Shown here: piece by piece, positions 45,826 through 56,815 of the stretch
How positions within the stretch are numbered: the first letter of the stretch is position 1
How the letters are laid out: the number at the start of each line of letters is the position of its first letter
NCBI GenBank assembly: GCA_022376515.1
Contig: WTXI01000235.1
Location: 1 to 56,815 of the forward strand
From: Lactifluus volemus
Lineage: Eukaryota; Basidiomycota; Agaricomycetes; Russulales; Russulaceae
DNA: 56,815 nucleotides
Direction: 5' to 3'
Notes under the pieces: model-generated
Databases searched by the model: none
What the model was told of the DNA's origin: nothing
The model's input: the letters and a program-made list of their open reading frames with translations, nothing else
Program-made: the position numbers and the translations under genes

Positions 45826-47552
45826 ATGACATTAGACGTAACCACTTTCATCGACAACAAAGGGGGGAACTCGCAGGAGATCCGCGAGTCGCAGCGCAAG
45901 CGTGGTCATTCGGTGGAAGTCGTGGATGAAGTCATTCAGATGTACCATGACTGGGTAAAGAGTACGTCGATTAGCTTTAAAACACATGCACACTTTACAA
46001 CGTGTCCTCTGACAGTTGACTTCGACGCCAATCAATTGAGTAAACAATCGAATGCATTACAAAAGCAGATCGGTCTCAAGAAAAAGGCATGCACGGTCTA
46101 TACAAGTGCAGCGCAAATTCCATTGACTTGTAGCAGGCAAAAGAGAATGCGGACGATCTCCTCGCAGAGAAGAGGGCAATCGACGCACAGGTAGATGCAA
46201 AGCGAAAAGAAGCAAGAGATGCCGAACTTGCTATGCGTCACAGAGCAGGCACGATCGGCAACATCGTCAGCAAGGGCGTCCCCGTGAGCCAGACAGAGGT
46301 ATTCTGGTCATGCGCGCATATCTCTCGCATCTTAACACTGTCCAGGATGACAACGCTACAATCAGGACATGGCACCCTGAAGGACCTAATGGCCAAGTGG
46401 TGAAGAGGACAGATATCTTGGCACACCATGAGGTTCTGCTCCGGCTAGACGCAATGGATCTCGAGCGGGGTGCGCCTTCCATTTCCCCTGTTCAATCTGA
46501 TAATTTATTTCTCAATGACATTTGCAGGGGCAAAGATTTCGGGTCATCGTGGCTACTTCCTCACAAATGATGGTATCGACCTCAATCAGGCACTCATCTC
46601 GTACGGCCTTGACTTTCTGCGCAAGCGGGGGTACAGAAAGATTCAGCCTCCATTCATGATGAACAAGGATGTCATGGGGAAGACTGCCCAACTAGACCAG
46701 TTTGACGAGGAACTCTACAAGGTGCAGCCTACCCCGGATTGTCGAATGCGCCTCCGTAACCCCCTTGCGCATACAGGTCATTGGAAGCGATGACGAAAAG
46801 TACCTCATTGCTACTTCGGAGCAGCCCATATCGGCGTTCCACTCGGATGAGTGGTTCGAGAATCCCGAAAAACAGCTACCGATCAAGTACGCGGGCTATT
46901 CGACATGCTTCCGCAAGGAGGCTGGTTCGGCTGGCCGCGACATGTGGGGCATCTTTCGCGTGCATCAGTTCGAGAAGATCGAACAATTCTGCATTACCGA
47001 ACCAGAAAAGTCTTGGGAGATGTTCGATTCGATGATCGCCGCCTCGGAGGAGTTCTACCAAAGCCTCGCGATACCGTATCGTGTCGTCGCAATAGTTTCT
47101 GGCGCTTTGAACCTTGCGGCGTCGCAGAAATATGACCTCGAAGCATGGTTTCCCTTCCAGGGGGCATACAAGGAACTCGTTTCGTGCTCGAATTGCACAG
47201 ATTATCGTACGTGTCTGTTGCCGTCCATCTTTCGGTGTCTATGCTAATGCTCCGCGACAGAGAGCCGAAAACTGGAGGTCCGTTGCGGTCTGAAGAGTAA
47301 AGAACAAACACGAAAAGTCTACGTGCATATGCTCAATGGCACACTCTGTGCTACCGAGCGTGCATTGTGCTGTCTAGTCGAGAATTACCAAACTCCCGAA
47401 GTGCGTCCGCATGCACTCTAACAATTCCGTGCTACTGACATCGCCTGTAGGGCCTGCGAATCCCAGAGGTTCTTCGGCCGTATATGCAAGGCCGTGATTT
47501 TCTTCCCTGGGTGAAAGAATTACCCAAGAGTTTGCAACGCAAACAGGTTTGA
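45826..47552 (+). CDS. SES1: Cytosolic seryl-tRNA synthetase
   Basis: Charges tRNA-Ser (and initiates selenocysteine-type charging where present). [14 protein letters not shown] at 45826 starts the N-terminal tRNA-binding coiled coil ([15 protein letters not shown] start, [29 protein letters not shown]). The class II catalytic domain has [33 protein letters not shown], motif 2 [20 protein letters not shown] and motif 3 within [19 protein letters not shown]. The C-terminus is [14 protein letters not shown] with TGA ending at 47552. There are seven introns of about 50-60 nt, among them 45962 onward and 46721 onward. The frame is intact throughout, in contrast to IRE1 and SCC3. Coiled-coil and catalytic lengths match other eukaryotic SerRS. 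Confidence 0.95.
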
Positions 47553-48103
47553 GGACGATGGGATGAAGGGTTTAACGTGCGAGTGCCTGCTTAGAAGCCC
47601 ATTTATTAATGTACTCCAGTTGCAACGCAGTTCCTTGCGTAGACTATAAGAATTCCGAGATCGCATCGAGATAAATCTTGTAATGTCGACAAGAATGCTG
47701 CATGGCAACGACAAGGCGAGGGTGTTATTCTCAGCTGCGATTAACGCAGCCTCCAAGAGACGGTATGCTGAACGAAAGGGATGAACTCTCCCCGTTCTGT
47801 ACGATTGTCATCTCAAAGCAACATGCTTAACAAGCAGTGCCAGAAACGAGCGCTCATGCAGAACGGGGAAAGAGCCACTTTCAAACAGCACAGTTTCTCC
47901 ACGGAAAAAAAGAAGACGAGGGTATAGTTGAGGCCTAGGAAGAGTGCATTCATGTAGATCCACGTCGAGTACTCCCGGCTGCTGCGCAAGGCGACTCGAA
48001 AATGACTATGTAAACCCCGCCGCTGAGTTTATAATTCCACGTGGCGATGACTCGTCGATGTGATGTGAGTGATCCACTGATCTTGCTCGGTTCCAGTTTG
48101 CTC
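47553..48103. other. Intergenic region between SES1 and THR4
   Basis: Contains the SES1 3' end and the THR4 promoter (genes in the same direction, 551 bp apart). No other feature is supported. Confidence 0.4.
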
Positions 48104-49967
48104 ATGAAGTATTTTTCCACTCGTGGTGGGGATGATCTTCTTACTTTCGAAGAGGTCAATCGATTCTTCTTTTTTGCTTAGTACACCGCGTTCTGAACAT
48201 CCTCTGGCCTGCTTTAGGCCGTCTTGACCGGTCTTGCACCCAATGGCGGGTTGTACATCCCCGAACGCATACCGTCTCTCCCCCAAAACTGGCAAGAGGA
48301 GTGGAGCTCGTATTCCTTTGTCGATCTTTCCGTTGCAGTGCTCTCTCTATACATATCACCTGACGAGCTTTCGCACGATGAGCTTCGCGCCCTCGTGAAT
48401 CGATCTTACAGCACATTCCGGCATCCCGACATCACACCTGTGGTGAAGCTCAACGACAAGGAGTTTATCCTAGAGCTCTTTCATGGTCCCACCTTTGCGT
48501 TCAAAGATGTGGCACTGCAGCTCCTAGGCAACCTCTTTGAATTTTTCCTCTCAAGGAGAAACTCGCGCAAATCACCAGGGGAGCGGCCGGAGAGTCTGAC
48601 TGTATTAGGTGCTACTAGCGGCGACACGGGGAGGTGCGTACTGCATAGAAATGATAGCGTCGATACTTGAGAACGCGTGGAGTGTAGTGCTGCTATCTAC
48701 GGCTTAAGGGGAAAGAATAACGTCTCTATATTCATCTTACACCCCAAGGGACGTGTTTCACCCGTGCAAGAGGCACAAATGACAACCGTCACAGACTCTA
48801 ACGTGCACAACATCGCAGTGAGGGGCACGTTTGATGCTTGCCAGGTATGTTCTGCACGCTATTGACAGAGATACGACTCGTTAAATGTCATGGCTTTCAA
48901 GGACATTGTAAAGGCGCTGTTCGCGGACAAGCCTTTCAATGACAAGTATCACCTCGGCGCTGTCAATTCCATCAATTGGGCACGCATTCTTGCCCAAACA
49001 GTCTACTATTTCCTTGCCTACTTCCATGTCCGCAGGCAAATCCCACATCCCGAGAGCTCCGAGATTCAATTCGTGGTCCCAACGGGGAATTTCGGTGATA
49101 TTCTCGCTGGTTATTACGCGAAGCGTATGGGTCTTCCCATGGGGAAGCTTGTTATTGCGACAAATTCCAATGACATCCTTACCCGGTTCTGGCACAGCGG
49201 ACGCTACGAAAAAATAGACTCGACCCTTGGGAGCACCTCCGGAAAACAAGCCGATGGGGGGGTGCAGGCGACGCTAAGTCCAGCAATGGATATTCTCGTG
49301 TCCAGCAACTTTGAGCGCCTTCTCTGGTATCTTGCGTACGAGTCATCTAATCCAGCTTCCGACAGCACGAGGCGCGCCACTGCTGGAGCAGCGGTAGATG
49401 ATTGGACGAAAAGTTTGAAAAGCACCGGGCGCGTCGAAGTCCCTGTGGAGGTGCTGGAACTGGCGAGGCGGGACTTCTTGGCTGAGCGTGTATCGGACGA
49501 TCAGGTACGTTATCTAGGTGTGTCCTCAAGTGAAAAACTTTGACAGTGACCCTATTTCAGACGCTTCAAACGATAAAACAATTTTTCATTGGAACTCCGT
49601 CATACATAGCAGATCCTCATACAGCCGTGGGGCTCTCTGTCGCACGGATTATATCTGCCAAAAAGTGAGGTCTATCTAAGAGGTAGCGTCCCATACGTAT
49701 GCTGAGTTGTGCTTCGCCAGCACACCGTCGATCGTTCAGGTCGTGCTTTCTACTGCCCACCCTGCAAAATTCTCTGAGGCAGTCACCAAAGCACTCTCCG
49801 CGTCGCAGGGCTTTGACTTTGATCGGGACTTGCTTCCACAAGAATTTCGCGGGTTGTTAGAAAAAGAGAGGAGAGTCATTGACGTAGACGAACCAAGCGA
49901 CGATCTAGTAAAGAAGGTGATTGAAAGCAAAGTAGGGTCTGCAGATCCCGGAGTTAGGGATGTCTGA
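48104..49967 (+). CDS. THR4: Threonine synthase
   Basis: Pyridoxal-phosphate enzyme converting O-phosphohomoserine to threonine in the cytosol. The ATG 48104 gives MKYFSTRGGDDLLTFEE, joined by an intron to VLTGLAPNGGLYIPE. The PLP-binding lysine lies in FHGPTFAFKDVALQLLG, followed by TVLGATSGDTG and, after an intron, SAAIYGLRGK. Further blocks are HPKGRVSPVQEAQMTT, VNSINWARILAQTVYYF, VPTGNFGDILAGYYAKRMG, IATNSNDILTRF and STAHPAKFSEAV. The TGA lies at 49965-49967. At least six introns; the last, around 49,669-49,722, is about 54 nt. All joins keep frame. The fungal-type large subfamily is indicated by the length (about 500 aa). It converges with the gene at 50031. Confidence 0.95.
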
Positions 49968-50030
49968 AGCAGTATCACCAACGGAATCCTGGAGAAGTTG
50001 TATATAATAGGGGACGTACGACTCTGACGT

Positions 50031-51055
50031 TCAATTATCCGGATCTTCATCGTCAGGCAGCACTGATTGGTACTGTTGTGCCACCTCCCTCCATTCTTGG
50101 ACTACAGCGGCCAAGTCAGGGCCGCGTAGCACCACCCTTCGACCCGTCTTCATGCGAGCTTCTATACCCAGGACGAAGAGGGCTTCGTCAAAGCGCGCCA
50201 AACTCTTCTGCGCCCTCTGCGCTTCCTTGGGAACAGTCGCCTTGAGAAATATAAGCACGGAATCGATGCTTTCTGCCTCTTTCCCTTCGTTGACTTCTGC
50301 ATCTGAGGGTTAATCCATTCCGTTTCTCAACGGGAAATGTTCAAGGGACGCACCTGATGCGTCGGCGCAAAAAGCAGCAGCCGCTTTCCAAAGTGCGGAT
50401 GCGGCGCACGCGATTGTGCTCGCCCCTGGCCCAACCGAGTGTAGAAAGGGAGAGACGATCGACCCAAGTGCGAATATGCTAGCGAGTGCGTTGAACAGAT
50501 ACTTCAACCAGCCCAAGATTCGCCTCGCCGTCGACGTTTTCTTTCCCACCTCCATCTTCTCTAAAGCGGAAACGAACGAACGCAGGTTACCCTGCATCTG
50601 CGTGACGTGCTTCGAAAGCGAGCGGGAGGCTTGGCTGATATCGTTGGCGAGCCTTGTCGTATCTGTTCCATACTTCAAACCCTTGAGCCACGACTTTGAC
50701 GCGTTGTCGATCCGTTGGGCAGTCACGTACGCGAATTGCGCGTGGCAGAGGAGAATCTCATCCGTTGCCCTCGAACACCAGCTTACATCTTCCTTGAGAA
50801 GGTCGAGGTGATGTCTCAATGCCAACTCTCGTTCCTCGGGTTTGTGCTTGGAGGAACTCGGTACTCTGTTAAATTCTGTTATCAGATGGCACGTGACCGA
50901 AGAAGCGGGGGTTTAACTGCACACTTGTCCAGCTGAGTTGCCCAGCCATCGAAGATTTTCGAACATATTCGGATGTCATACACGGCGCCGAGGATCAATT
51001 GAACATATGCAGGGTCAGGTCGCAGTTGTTCAACTGGAACACCCAAGGGGGGCAT
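50031..51055 (-). CDS. Hypothetical helical protein with a hydrophobic segment
   Basis: Three exons on the minus strand: 51055-50925, 50865-50354 and 50302-50031; 915 nt, 304 aa, with all joins in frame. It starts MPPLGVPVEQLRPDPAY, then VYDIRICSKIFDGWATQLD. Helical, Glu/Lys/Arg-rich parts follow (KPEERELALRHHLDLLKED, SKHVTQMQGNLRSFVSALE). A hydrophobic segment (LKYLFNALASIFALGSIVSP and GASTIACAASALWKAAAAF) could insert into membranes, and the tail is WREVAQQYQSVLPDDED. The alternation of long helices with a Gly/Ala-rich hydrophobic stretch recalls N-terminal helical domains of fungal NLR-like or HeLo-type proteins, but no motif establishes this. It converges with THR4 (63 bp apart). No family recognised. 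Confidence 0.7.
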
Positions 51056-53652
51056 TGTCCAGTTTAGGAAGCGCTTAAATGATGATTTCCCAGGTACGTA
51101 TCTTCCTCACTGGCTTTTGAGATATGCGAAGACAAACCGGGAATTAATGTGCTTACGGGGGAGGGCTATCTGACATTTGGAAGAGAAAGGGGGGAGAGGA
51201 AGGGAAGTATGGGATCCAACCGTGAGGTCGAATTATGATACGGCGCCGGGCATTTTCAAGTTGGGCTAGTAAACTTTAGTCGATAGCTAGTACCACGAGG
51301 CTCAAGCATGTAAGAAGATAGGAGCTTTTCTGCTTTTGATGAGACGTGATTGTTGTCTAGACTCAACATGTGCTTTGACTTGTGATTAAAACCTATCACA
51401 GGACTTCTTGTCCGGCTACAAGAAAATTAAAAGTCGTGTGACTTGCAGAAATGGTGAGGTCATGTTGGCGCCAAATCCGCGTATGGCACGTCACGAAAAT
51501 GAATGCACGTGGTTCCGTGAAGAGCTCTTGTATGGGTTCACAAATGTAACATTCTTTCACCCACGTGTCGATGTGAAAGACAACTGTGTTGTGACAAGGC
51601 CCCCAGGCCGACGAAGAACAAAGCTTTTTAGATAAAGTTCATCCCGATGGCCTAGACAGCATCGACTCGGTGTAAGTTAGTGTCATCGGAATCGAAGCTC
51701 TGGGCCGCCGATAGTCGAAAACCCTCATGATACTGTTCGCAGCCATTAAAAGAAGGTGAGGCGGTGAAAAGTGAAGACTGACACATGCGGTGTAAACTGA
51801 AATTGTCACTCAGTCCTTGGCTTCCTTCTCCCACTTATCGGCGACGTCTACCAGCTTCTCCGAGGGACGGTTTACGTACCCAAGTTACTTAAGGGAGTGA
51901 AGGAGCCATGGGAAAACAGATTCGAACGCTTCCTCTTGGCGCGTCCGCCCCCAAACCACAAGATAAAGCTCCAGTTTAGAACTTGAGATCTGGACCTCAC
52001 TGGCGGTTGTCGTTCTCTGTGCGACAGATTCATCTGCATCAGTGAAATGGGAAGATACGTGGAAAGTGGGATCAACTGATACTGTGTGTGCAGAGCGGTG
52101 GTAGTAAGTTTTACCGCTCTGCACGCACAGAGTCCTAGGAGAAGGAAACCACGATACGCACTGGCAGGCAGGGGGAAATGTCCACGTAGGATCAGCACTC
52201 AGCGCTGAGCGCTCGAGGCGACGATGGCGATTTATACGCTTTCGCGCTGATCCTCTTATTTCCTTCACAATTTCCAAAGTTAAGTCCAAGGTCGCCAAAT
52301 CGTGGGACACGAGATCCACACGTAGCGATCTCACTCGGTGAGATTTGTCGCTAACATCGTCTAATGTGATGATCCATCACGATTCTACATCAGTGTCATG
52401 CAACAGTATAACACACCTCGACTCCGATAGCGATAGCAACATCGTGTCTAGAATCCCTTAGATGTCGCCAATGCTAAATTAGGTACTTGATCTTGAAAAC
52501 TTCGCCTGAGGATCGACCTCACGAGCTTTGGCCGGCGCAAGGGTAAAAGGTGTCGCGGCGGGCGTCTGCCAGTGCCAGTGACCGGGGGCGCGAAAGCAAA
52601 ACGTGCCATTCGAATCGATTGTGGTGATTGGTTTTCAAATTATAGTTGTGAGGCTGGCATCGCTGTCATTGGAACAATTCAGTAAATGACCCGAGTAGGA
52701 CAACCATTCATCGGAGACGGAGGCTGAGTAGAAGAAAAGGTGATATTACAGCACGTCGCGGCATTCCGATGCGTGCAGATGCTCTTGCCCTGCCCACTGA
52801 CTTCTAAAACCGCCACTGAAGCCCTTTCAGATCACACGCCACCGGTGAACTTTACAATAACACATTCGATGCCATAAGGTCATTCTGGAAACACTCGTTC
52901 AAATCTGTGCCCCTAGATATTGTGAATCGGGGCAGACCTATGTGAAGGTAAGTAATTTTACCATTTTCTGATTGGTACACCTCATACAAGGGCAAACACA
53001 GAAGGAGGCCGTGAGAGGAACTTGAAGACCAAACAAGGGGCTAAAATAAGCGACCCAGACATTTATTATGCACTGGCACTGGCCCCGCAGAGTGACCGGT
53101 GAGCGAGAGGCAAGGCAAACGATAGAAAGGAGTGGTCACATTCAATGCTTATGCTTCGCTGAAGTGCAACCCGAGTTTGTTCCGATGTAGTTAGTAGTTC
53201 TATATGGCAACTGACAGACGGCTCTTGGAGTCATGTCGCTTGTACAGATAGGAGCGGCGTCCGTTCAGTAATTTGTGCACGCAACAAGTGCAATGCCCTT
53301 ACCAGGCACGTGAATTCACAGGACCCACGACCCTGAAGACGGATCAATCAACCTGTGAGAAATGCAAATACAACAAGTTCAAAGAACGTAAAGATGAATT
53401 GGCCATACAATACTATTGCTGGCGAACTTAAGTTACCTGGACGGGCGCAAATATTATCAGTGATAATCGAAATAATTGATGGCCCAATGCGAATGAATGA
53501 AAATGAAACGGCAGTGTGGGCACGGGCACGATGACGCAAAGCCACATGTTTCGTAACTTACACATGGTCCGTGATTACATAATTTGTGTGCACCCGTGTG
53601 AACGGAAGGGCTGTCTCCCGAGTGGTGAGCCAAGTGAACAAAGTCGATAATC
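51056..53652. other. 2.6-kb gene-poor region before SCC3
   Basis: No gene is supported. Open frames of up to 149 codons (51,885-52,334, minus) have no ATG or recognised motif. A 12-bp perfect inverted repeat (GTGCAGAGCGGT at 52088-52099, complement at 52113-52124, 13-nt spacer) could form a hairpin. The region presumably contains the promoters of the minus-strand gene at 51055 and of SCC3. Confidence 0.4.
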
Positions 53653-56600
53653 ATGTCAGACTCTGGGTCTACGCACGGCCCTCGACGCTCACAACGTGAA
53701 AGGAAACAGGTAACACACTTTACATCGGGTTCGTCTTATTCAAATTTATTCTCTCTCTATGGCACTTCCTTATCCACAAACTCGGCCTCTCCAGTTTCCT
53801 TTCAGAAGAGAAAGCGGGATGAGGTTGATAGCAATACAGGTGACGATGAACACGTAGAACGACATCTTTCCGATCTAGACGATGTCCCGTCTCCCGATGA
53901 AAACGAACAAGACGATCACGGTGCGCAAAAACCTAGGGGCAAGCCTCCTGGTCCAACCAAGAAGAAGACAAAGTCGAAAGCACCCAAACGTACGCGTGTC
54001 ACCAAGCCCGGAGAGTCTAGGGAGCCCTCCAGTCGCAAGTCTAAAAAGCATCAGACCAATGGCGACGCGTCAATCGCGAATAAAATCCCCCAAGACTTCA
54101 AAATCAACACGGACAACGCGCTCTTCAGTGCGTGTTGATAGTTACTTCCATTCTGCCCCCTTTACTCATGTTCCTGTTTAAGATGCCATCATGAACCCAT
54201 CGGCCGCTCTTCAATCGACCGTAGAAGATTTCCTAGATTCACTAAAGGAAACCCCTGGGGCGGCTCAGGCCGAGCTCGTGAACTGCGTCCTGCGTGCTTG
54301 TGGCTGCAATGACACTGTGAATGAAGACGAGGCGGTCGACTATGATGGAGTAGTCGATGCCCTAGATAACTTTACCGAAGCATTGAAACAAGTACGTCGA
54401 ACGAGCTACGTCTATTTCCAACTCACCCCCTTTCGTTTCTTAGGATGACTCGCCCCTATACCCTCTAACATCGAGGTTGCCCATATTCAAAAAGTTTCGC
54501 AAATCCCTCTCCGAATTCATCGAACGTCTCGTCGTTTCTGCCGCTGAACTCGGTTTACTGTACACGACGGACTTGATCGCGACCATCCAGACCTGGATTA
54601 CCTGCATGTCATCCTCACAGCTGAGGAGCTTTCGACATACTGCTACCGTTGTTGCCTTGGAAATTCTAACGGCTCTGTGCGATGTTGCCGCTGCCGTGGA
54701 AAAGGAGGCCGACGTTCTGGACAGGCAAAGGGCCGCAGAGAAGAAACGCAAGGCGGGGAATAAGACCAAAACAACCACAGGTCGAGAGAAGGAGCTGGAA
54801 GGCAAAGCAACCGAGGTGCGCGAGCGCAAGGCTAGCTTGGCCGAGTTCCTGAAGGAGCTCGTGGACAGGTACGTGGCCGCTCATGTTGATTGCACTTCCC
54901 ACCCAAGCAAGTTTCTCCCCAGTGTCTTCGTGAATCGTTATCGTGACTTGGATCCAGCTATCCGTGCCGAGTGCGTTCATTCCATAGGACTGTGGTTCAA
55001 GAAATATCCTGGACACTTCCTCGATGGCACATACCTCCGTTACGTTGGTTGGGTTCTCTCGGACGCGAACACTCTTGTCCGTCTCGAGGCCGTCAAATCG
55101 CTCTCCGGCGTTTACGAGAACTCCGACTACATTGCGTCCTTACAGACCTTCACTGAACGCTTTAAACCGCGTCTCGTGGAGATGGCGATGCGTGATACGG
55201 AGCTTGCTGTGCGCGTTGCGGTCATCAATGTCCTCGGCGCTATTGATGGGCATCAATTACTCGAGGACGAGCAACGTGAAGAGCTGTGCATGCTTGTCTT
55301 TGATGAGGATGCCAAAGTTCGCAAGGCTGTCAGCGAGTTTGTTATGGGCGTTTGGTCCGAGCTCGTTGAAGAGCAACTCGCAGGCGGGAAGGTGGGAAAG
55401 CAGGAGCGCACACGCGCGGGTATCAAGGCACTCGGCAAACTACTCGTGCGCCTCGCGAAGCCTGTAGGCAAGAAGGCTGCCGTCGCTGAAGACGATGAGG
55501 AATCCCTCAATGGCGTTGCTTCTAGTCCTGCGTTAAGACGGGTGCGTGAGGTTGCCGCGCTTGTCGGTGCGGAGCAGCGAGGAAGGATTGCGCTCGCCGT
55601 TGAAGCTCTCTGGAATGACGTTGAACCTGTCAGCGACTGGGAGACGTTGCTAGATGTTTTACTACTGGACCATTCAACCGAGACCGAAGCCATCCAGGAG
55701 TCCCGAGGCCGGAGGTCGAAGAGCAACAAAGCAAGTACTGATTCGGCAGGAGGCGAGGTATGGCGTCTCGAAGAAGTTGAGGAAGCTGTCCTCCTGGAGG
55801 TCTTTGTCGGCTCTCTAAGGAAGGCAAAGGTTCACGCGGCGAGCGCAAAGAAGGCACGTGCTCCTACCGTTGTGTCCCCAGAACGTTAGTTCACATGTTA
55901 CCCTCGCAGGGAGAAGAGGATGCCGTTGTTTCGGACATTACGCGTGCTTTGATAAAAGCCTCCCCGATTGTTCGCTAAGCATCAAACAGACGAGGCGCGC
56001 ATTGCGGTAGTTCTCTCGATACCGCTGCTGATGAACCTTGACCTCTACCTGGAGATGAGGATGACAGCGGTCGGTCGTGTGATCTGTTCCTCATCCATAC
56101 AACTGATCTGTCCTCCAGGCCTACGCCAGTCTGTGGGATGATATCGCGAAGCAGTTCACTTCCCACTCGTCGCCAGTCGTTCTTTCGCACGCTGTGGCGG
56201 CCATCCGCCACCTTATGGATGCAACAAGCCTGTCTAATACGAACAGCACAAAGATCCTCGAGATAGAGGACCAGCTTGCCACATCGTTGCGCGATGCCGT
56301 TGCGGGCCGCGATGAACTCGAGATTGCGTCATTTACGGAGGACGAGGTGCTCTTACTCGGAGCGATTTGCGCACGTCTCTCTATGTTGGCGGTGCGCGGG
56401 ACATGTCATCGTGGATGGAGGAAGATGAAGGTGGCAAACAAAGCAGCGCGTGGGACATTGTCTTCGCTCTTCTGGACCGGGTAGACTTGGGTACAAGGAA
56501 GAGGAAACGGTGCGTACGAAGGCATCTTTTAAACAAACTAGCTGATATTCGGGTAGATGATTGATCAAGCGCTTAACCTGCTAACGTTACACGTTATCTG

Positions 56601-56815
56601 GAAGGCAAAACGATTACCGAATGACGTTCCACAGTCCCCGGACGATGGGCGTCTCGGGGAGTCTTTCCGCGAGCAGCGAGAAGCACTGTTAAAGAGGCTC
56701 GTCGAATACGCTGTGGGTTCACAATCAAATACAACCGATGGTGTCCGGAGAGCCGCAAGTGTTTCTTTTACTTTCCTCCGGAACGGTTACCTGACATAGC
56801 CGGCTATGCAGGCTT
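53653..56815 (+). CDS. SCC3: Cohesin subunit SCC3/STAG (Psc3-like), 3' end missing
   Basis: HEAT-like subunit of cohesin that loads onto the kleisin and chromatin in sister-chromatid cohesion. It starts MSDSGSTHGPRRSQRERKQ at 53653. A possible 93-nt intron GTAACA..TTTCAG after this is in phase and therefore undecided. A basic linker (PPGPTKKKTKSKAPKRTRV), then DFLDSLKETPGAAQAELVN, then the stromalin core RSFRHTATVVALEILTAL and VFVNRYRDLDPAIRAECVHS, GLWFKKYPGHFLDGTYLRYV, identify the family. Introns at 54128-54182 and 54392-54443 are clear. After 55,860 the frame changes at 55962-55965, 56398-56400 and 56479-56481, each within a C or G run, while conserved text (KHQTDEARIA, MSSWMEEDEG, IDQALNLLTLHVIWKAKRL) continues. 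The gene runs off the window. Confidence 0.92.

Noticed and set aside
51885..52334. 149-codon open frame on the minus strand
   Set aside because: It starts only at a GTG, has no ATG, no recognised domain and an unremarkable composition; it includes the hairpin at 52088-52124.

Overview
The window is nuclear DNA from a filamentous basidiomycete. The evidence is short introns (mostly 50-75 nt, GT..AG with a CTRAY/TTGAC-type branch site), conserved fungal and eukaryotic genes (JIP5, IRE1, RBX1, HSBP1, seryl-tRNA synthetase, threonine synthase, SCC3), an Agaricomycete-style F-box leucine-rich family, a Plavaka-type transposon and a Crinkler N-terminal relic. A Rhizoctonia-like Cantharellales fungus is my best guess from remembered family content; it has not been tested by any search.

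Layout. 0-4.3 kb holds conserved genes: the start of JIP5 (minus) facing away from IRE1 (plus). 4.3-24.2 kb is a young, decaying repeat region. Three unrelated gene families have been co-duplicated: F-box proteins (one intact copy, several relics), a Ser/Pro-rich membrane protein (only relics here, one full-length copy at 39.3-41.1 kb) and a small four-helix membrane protein (four plus-strand loci, one of them an internally duplicated 8-helix fusion). A 449-bp MITE and an M28-peptidase relic lie among them. 24.3-26.6 kb is an AT-rich, intron-rich AAA-ATPase-like/PD-(D/E)XK nuclease gene.

26.8-37.8 kb is a single ~10.9-kb Plavaka-like DNA transposon with terminal inverted repeats, subterminal tandem repeats, a long transposase on the minus strand, a divergent second ORF on the plus strand, and a complete proline-rich gene nested in a 3.6-kb transposase intron. 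37.9-41.1 kb has a Crinkler header relic, RBX1, and the intact Ser-rich membrane gene. 41.7-56.8 kb is mostly housekeeping: an acidic disordered protein, a 183-bp foldback MITE, HSBP1, SES1, THR4 (convergent with an unknown gene) and SCC3 running off the end.

Genes are individually transcribed. No operon or biosynthetic cluster is visible. IRE1 and SCC3 each carry apparent frameshifts that sit in G or C runs, which looks like base-calling error rather than gene death. SES1, THR4, RBX1 and HSBP1 read through cleanly.
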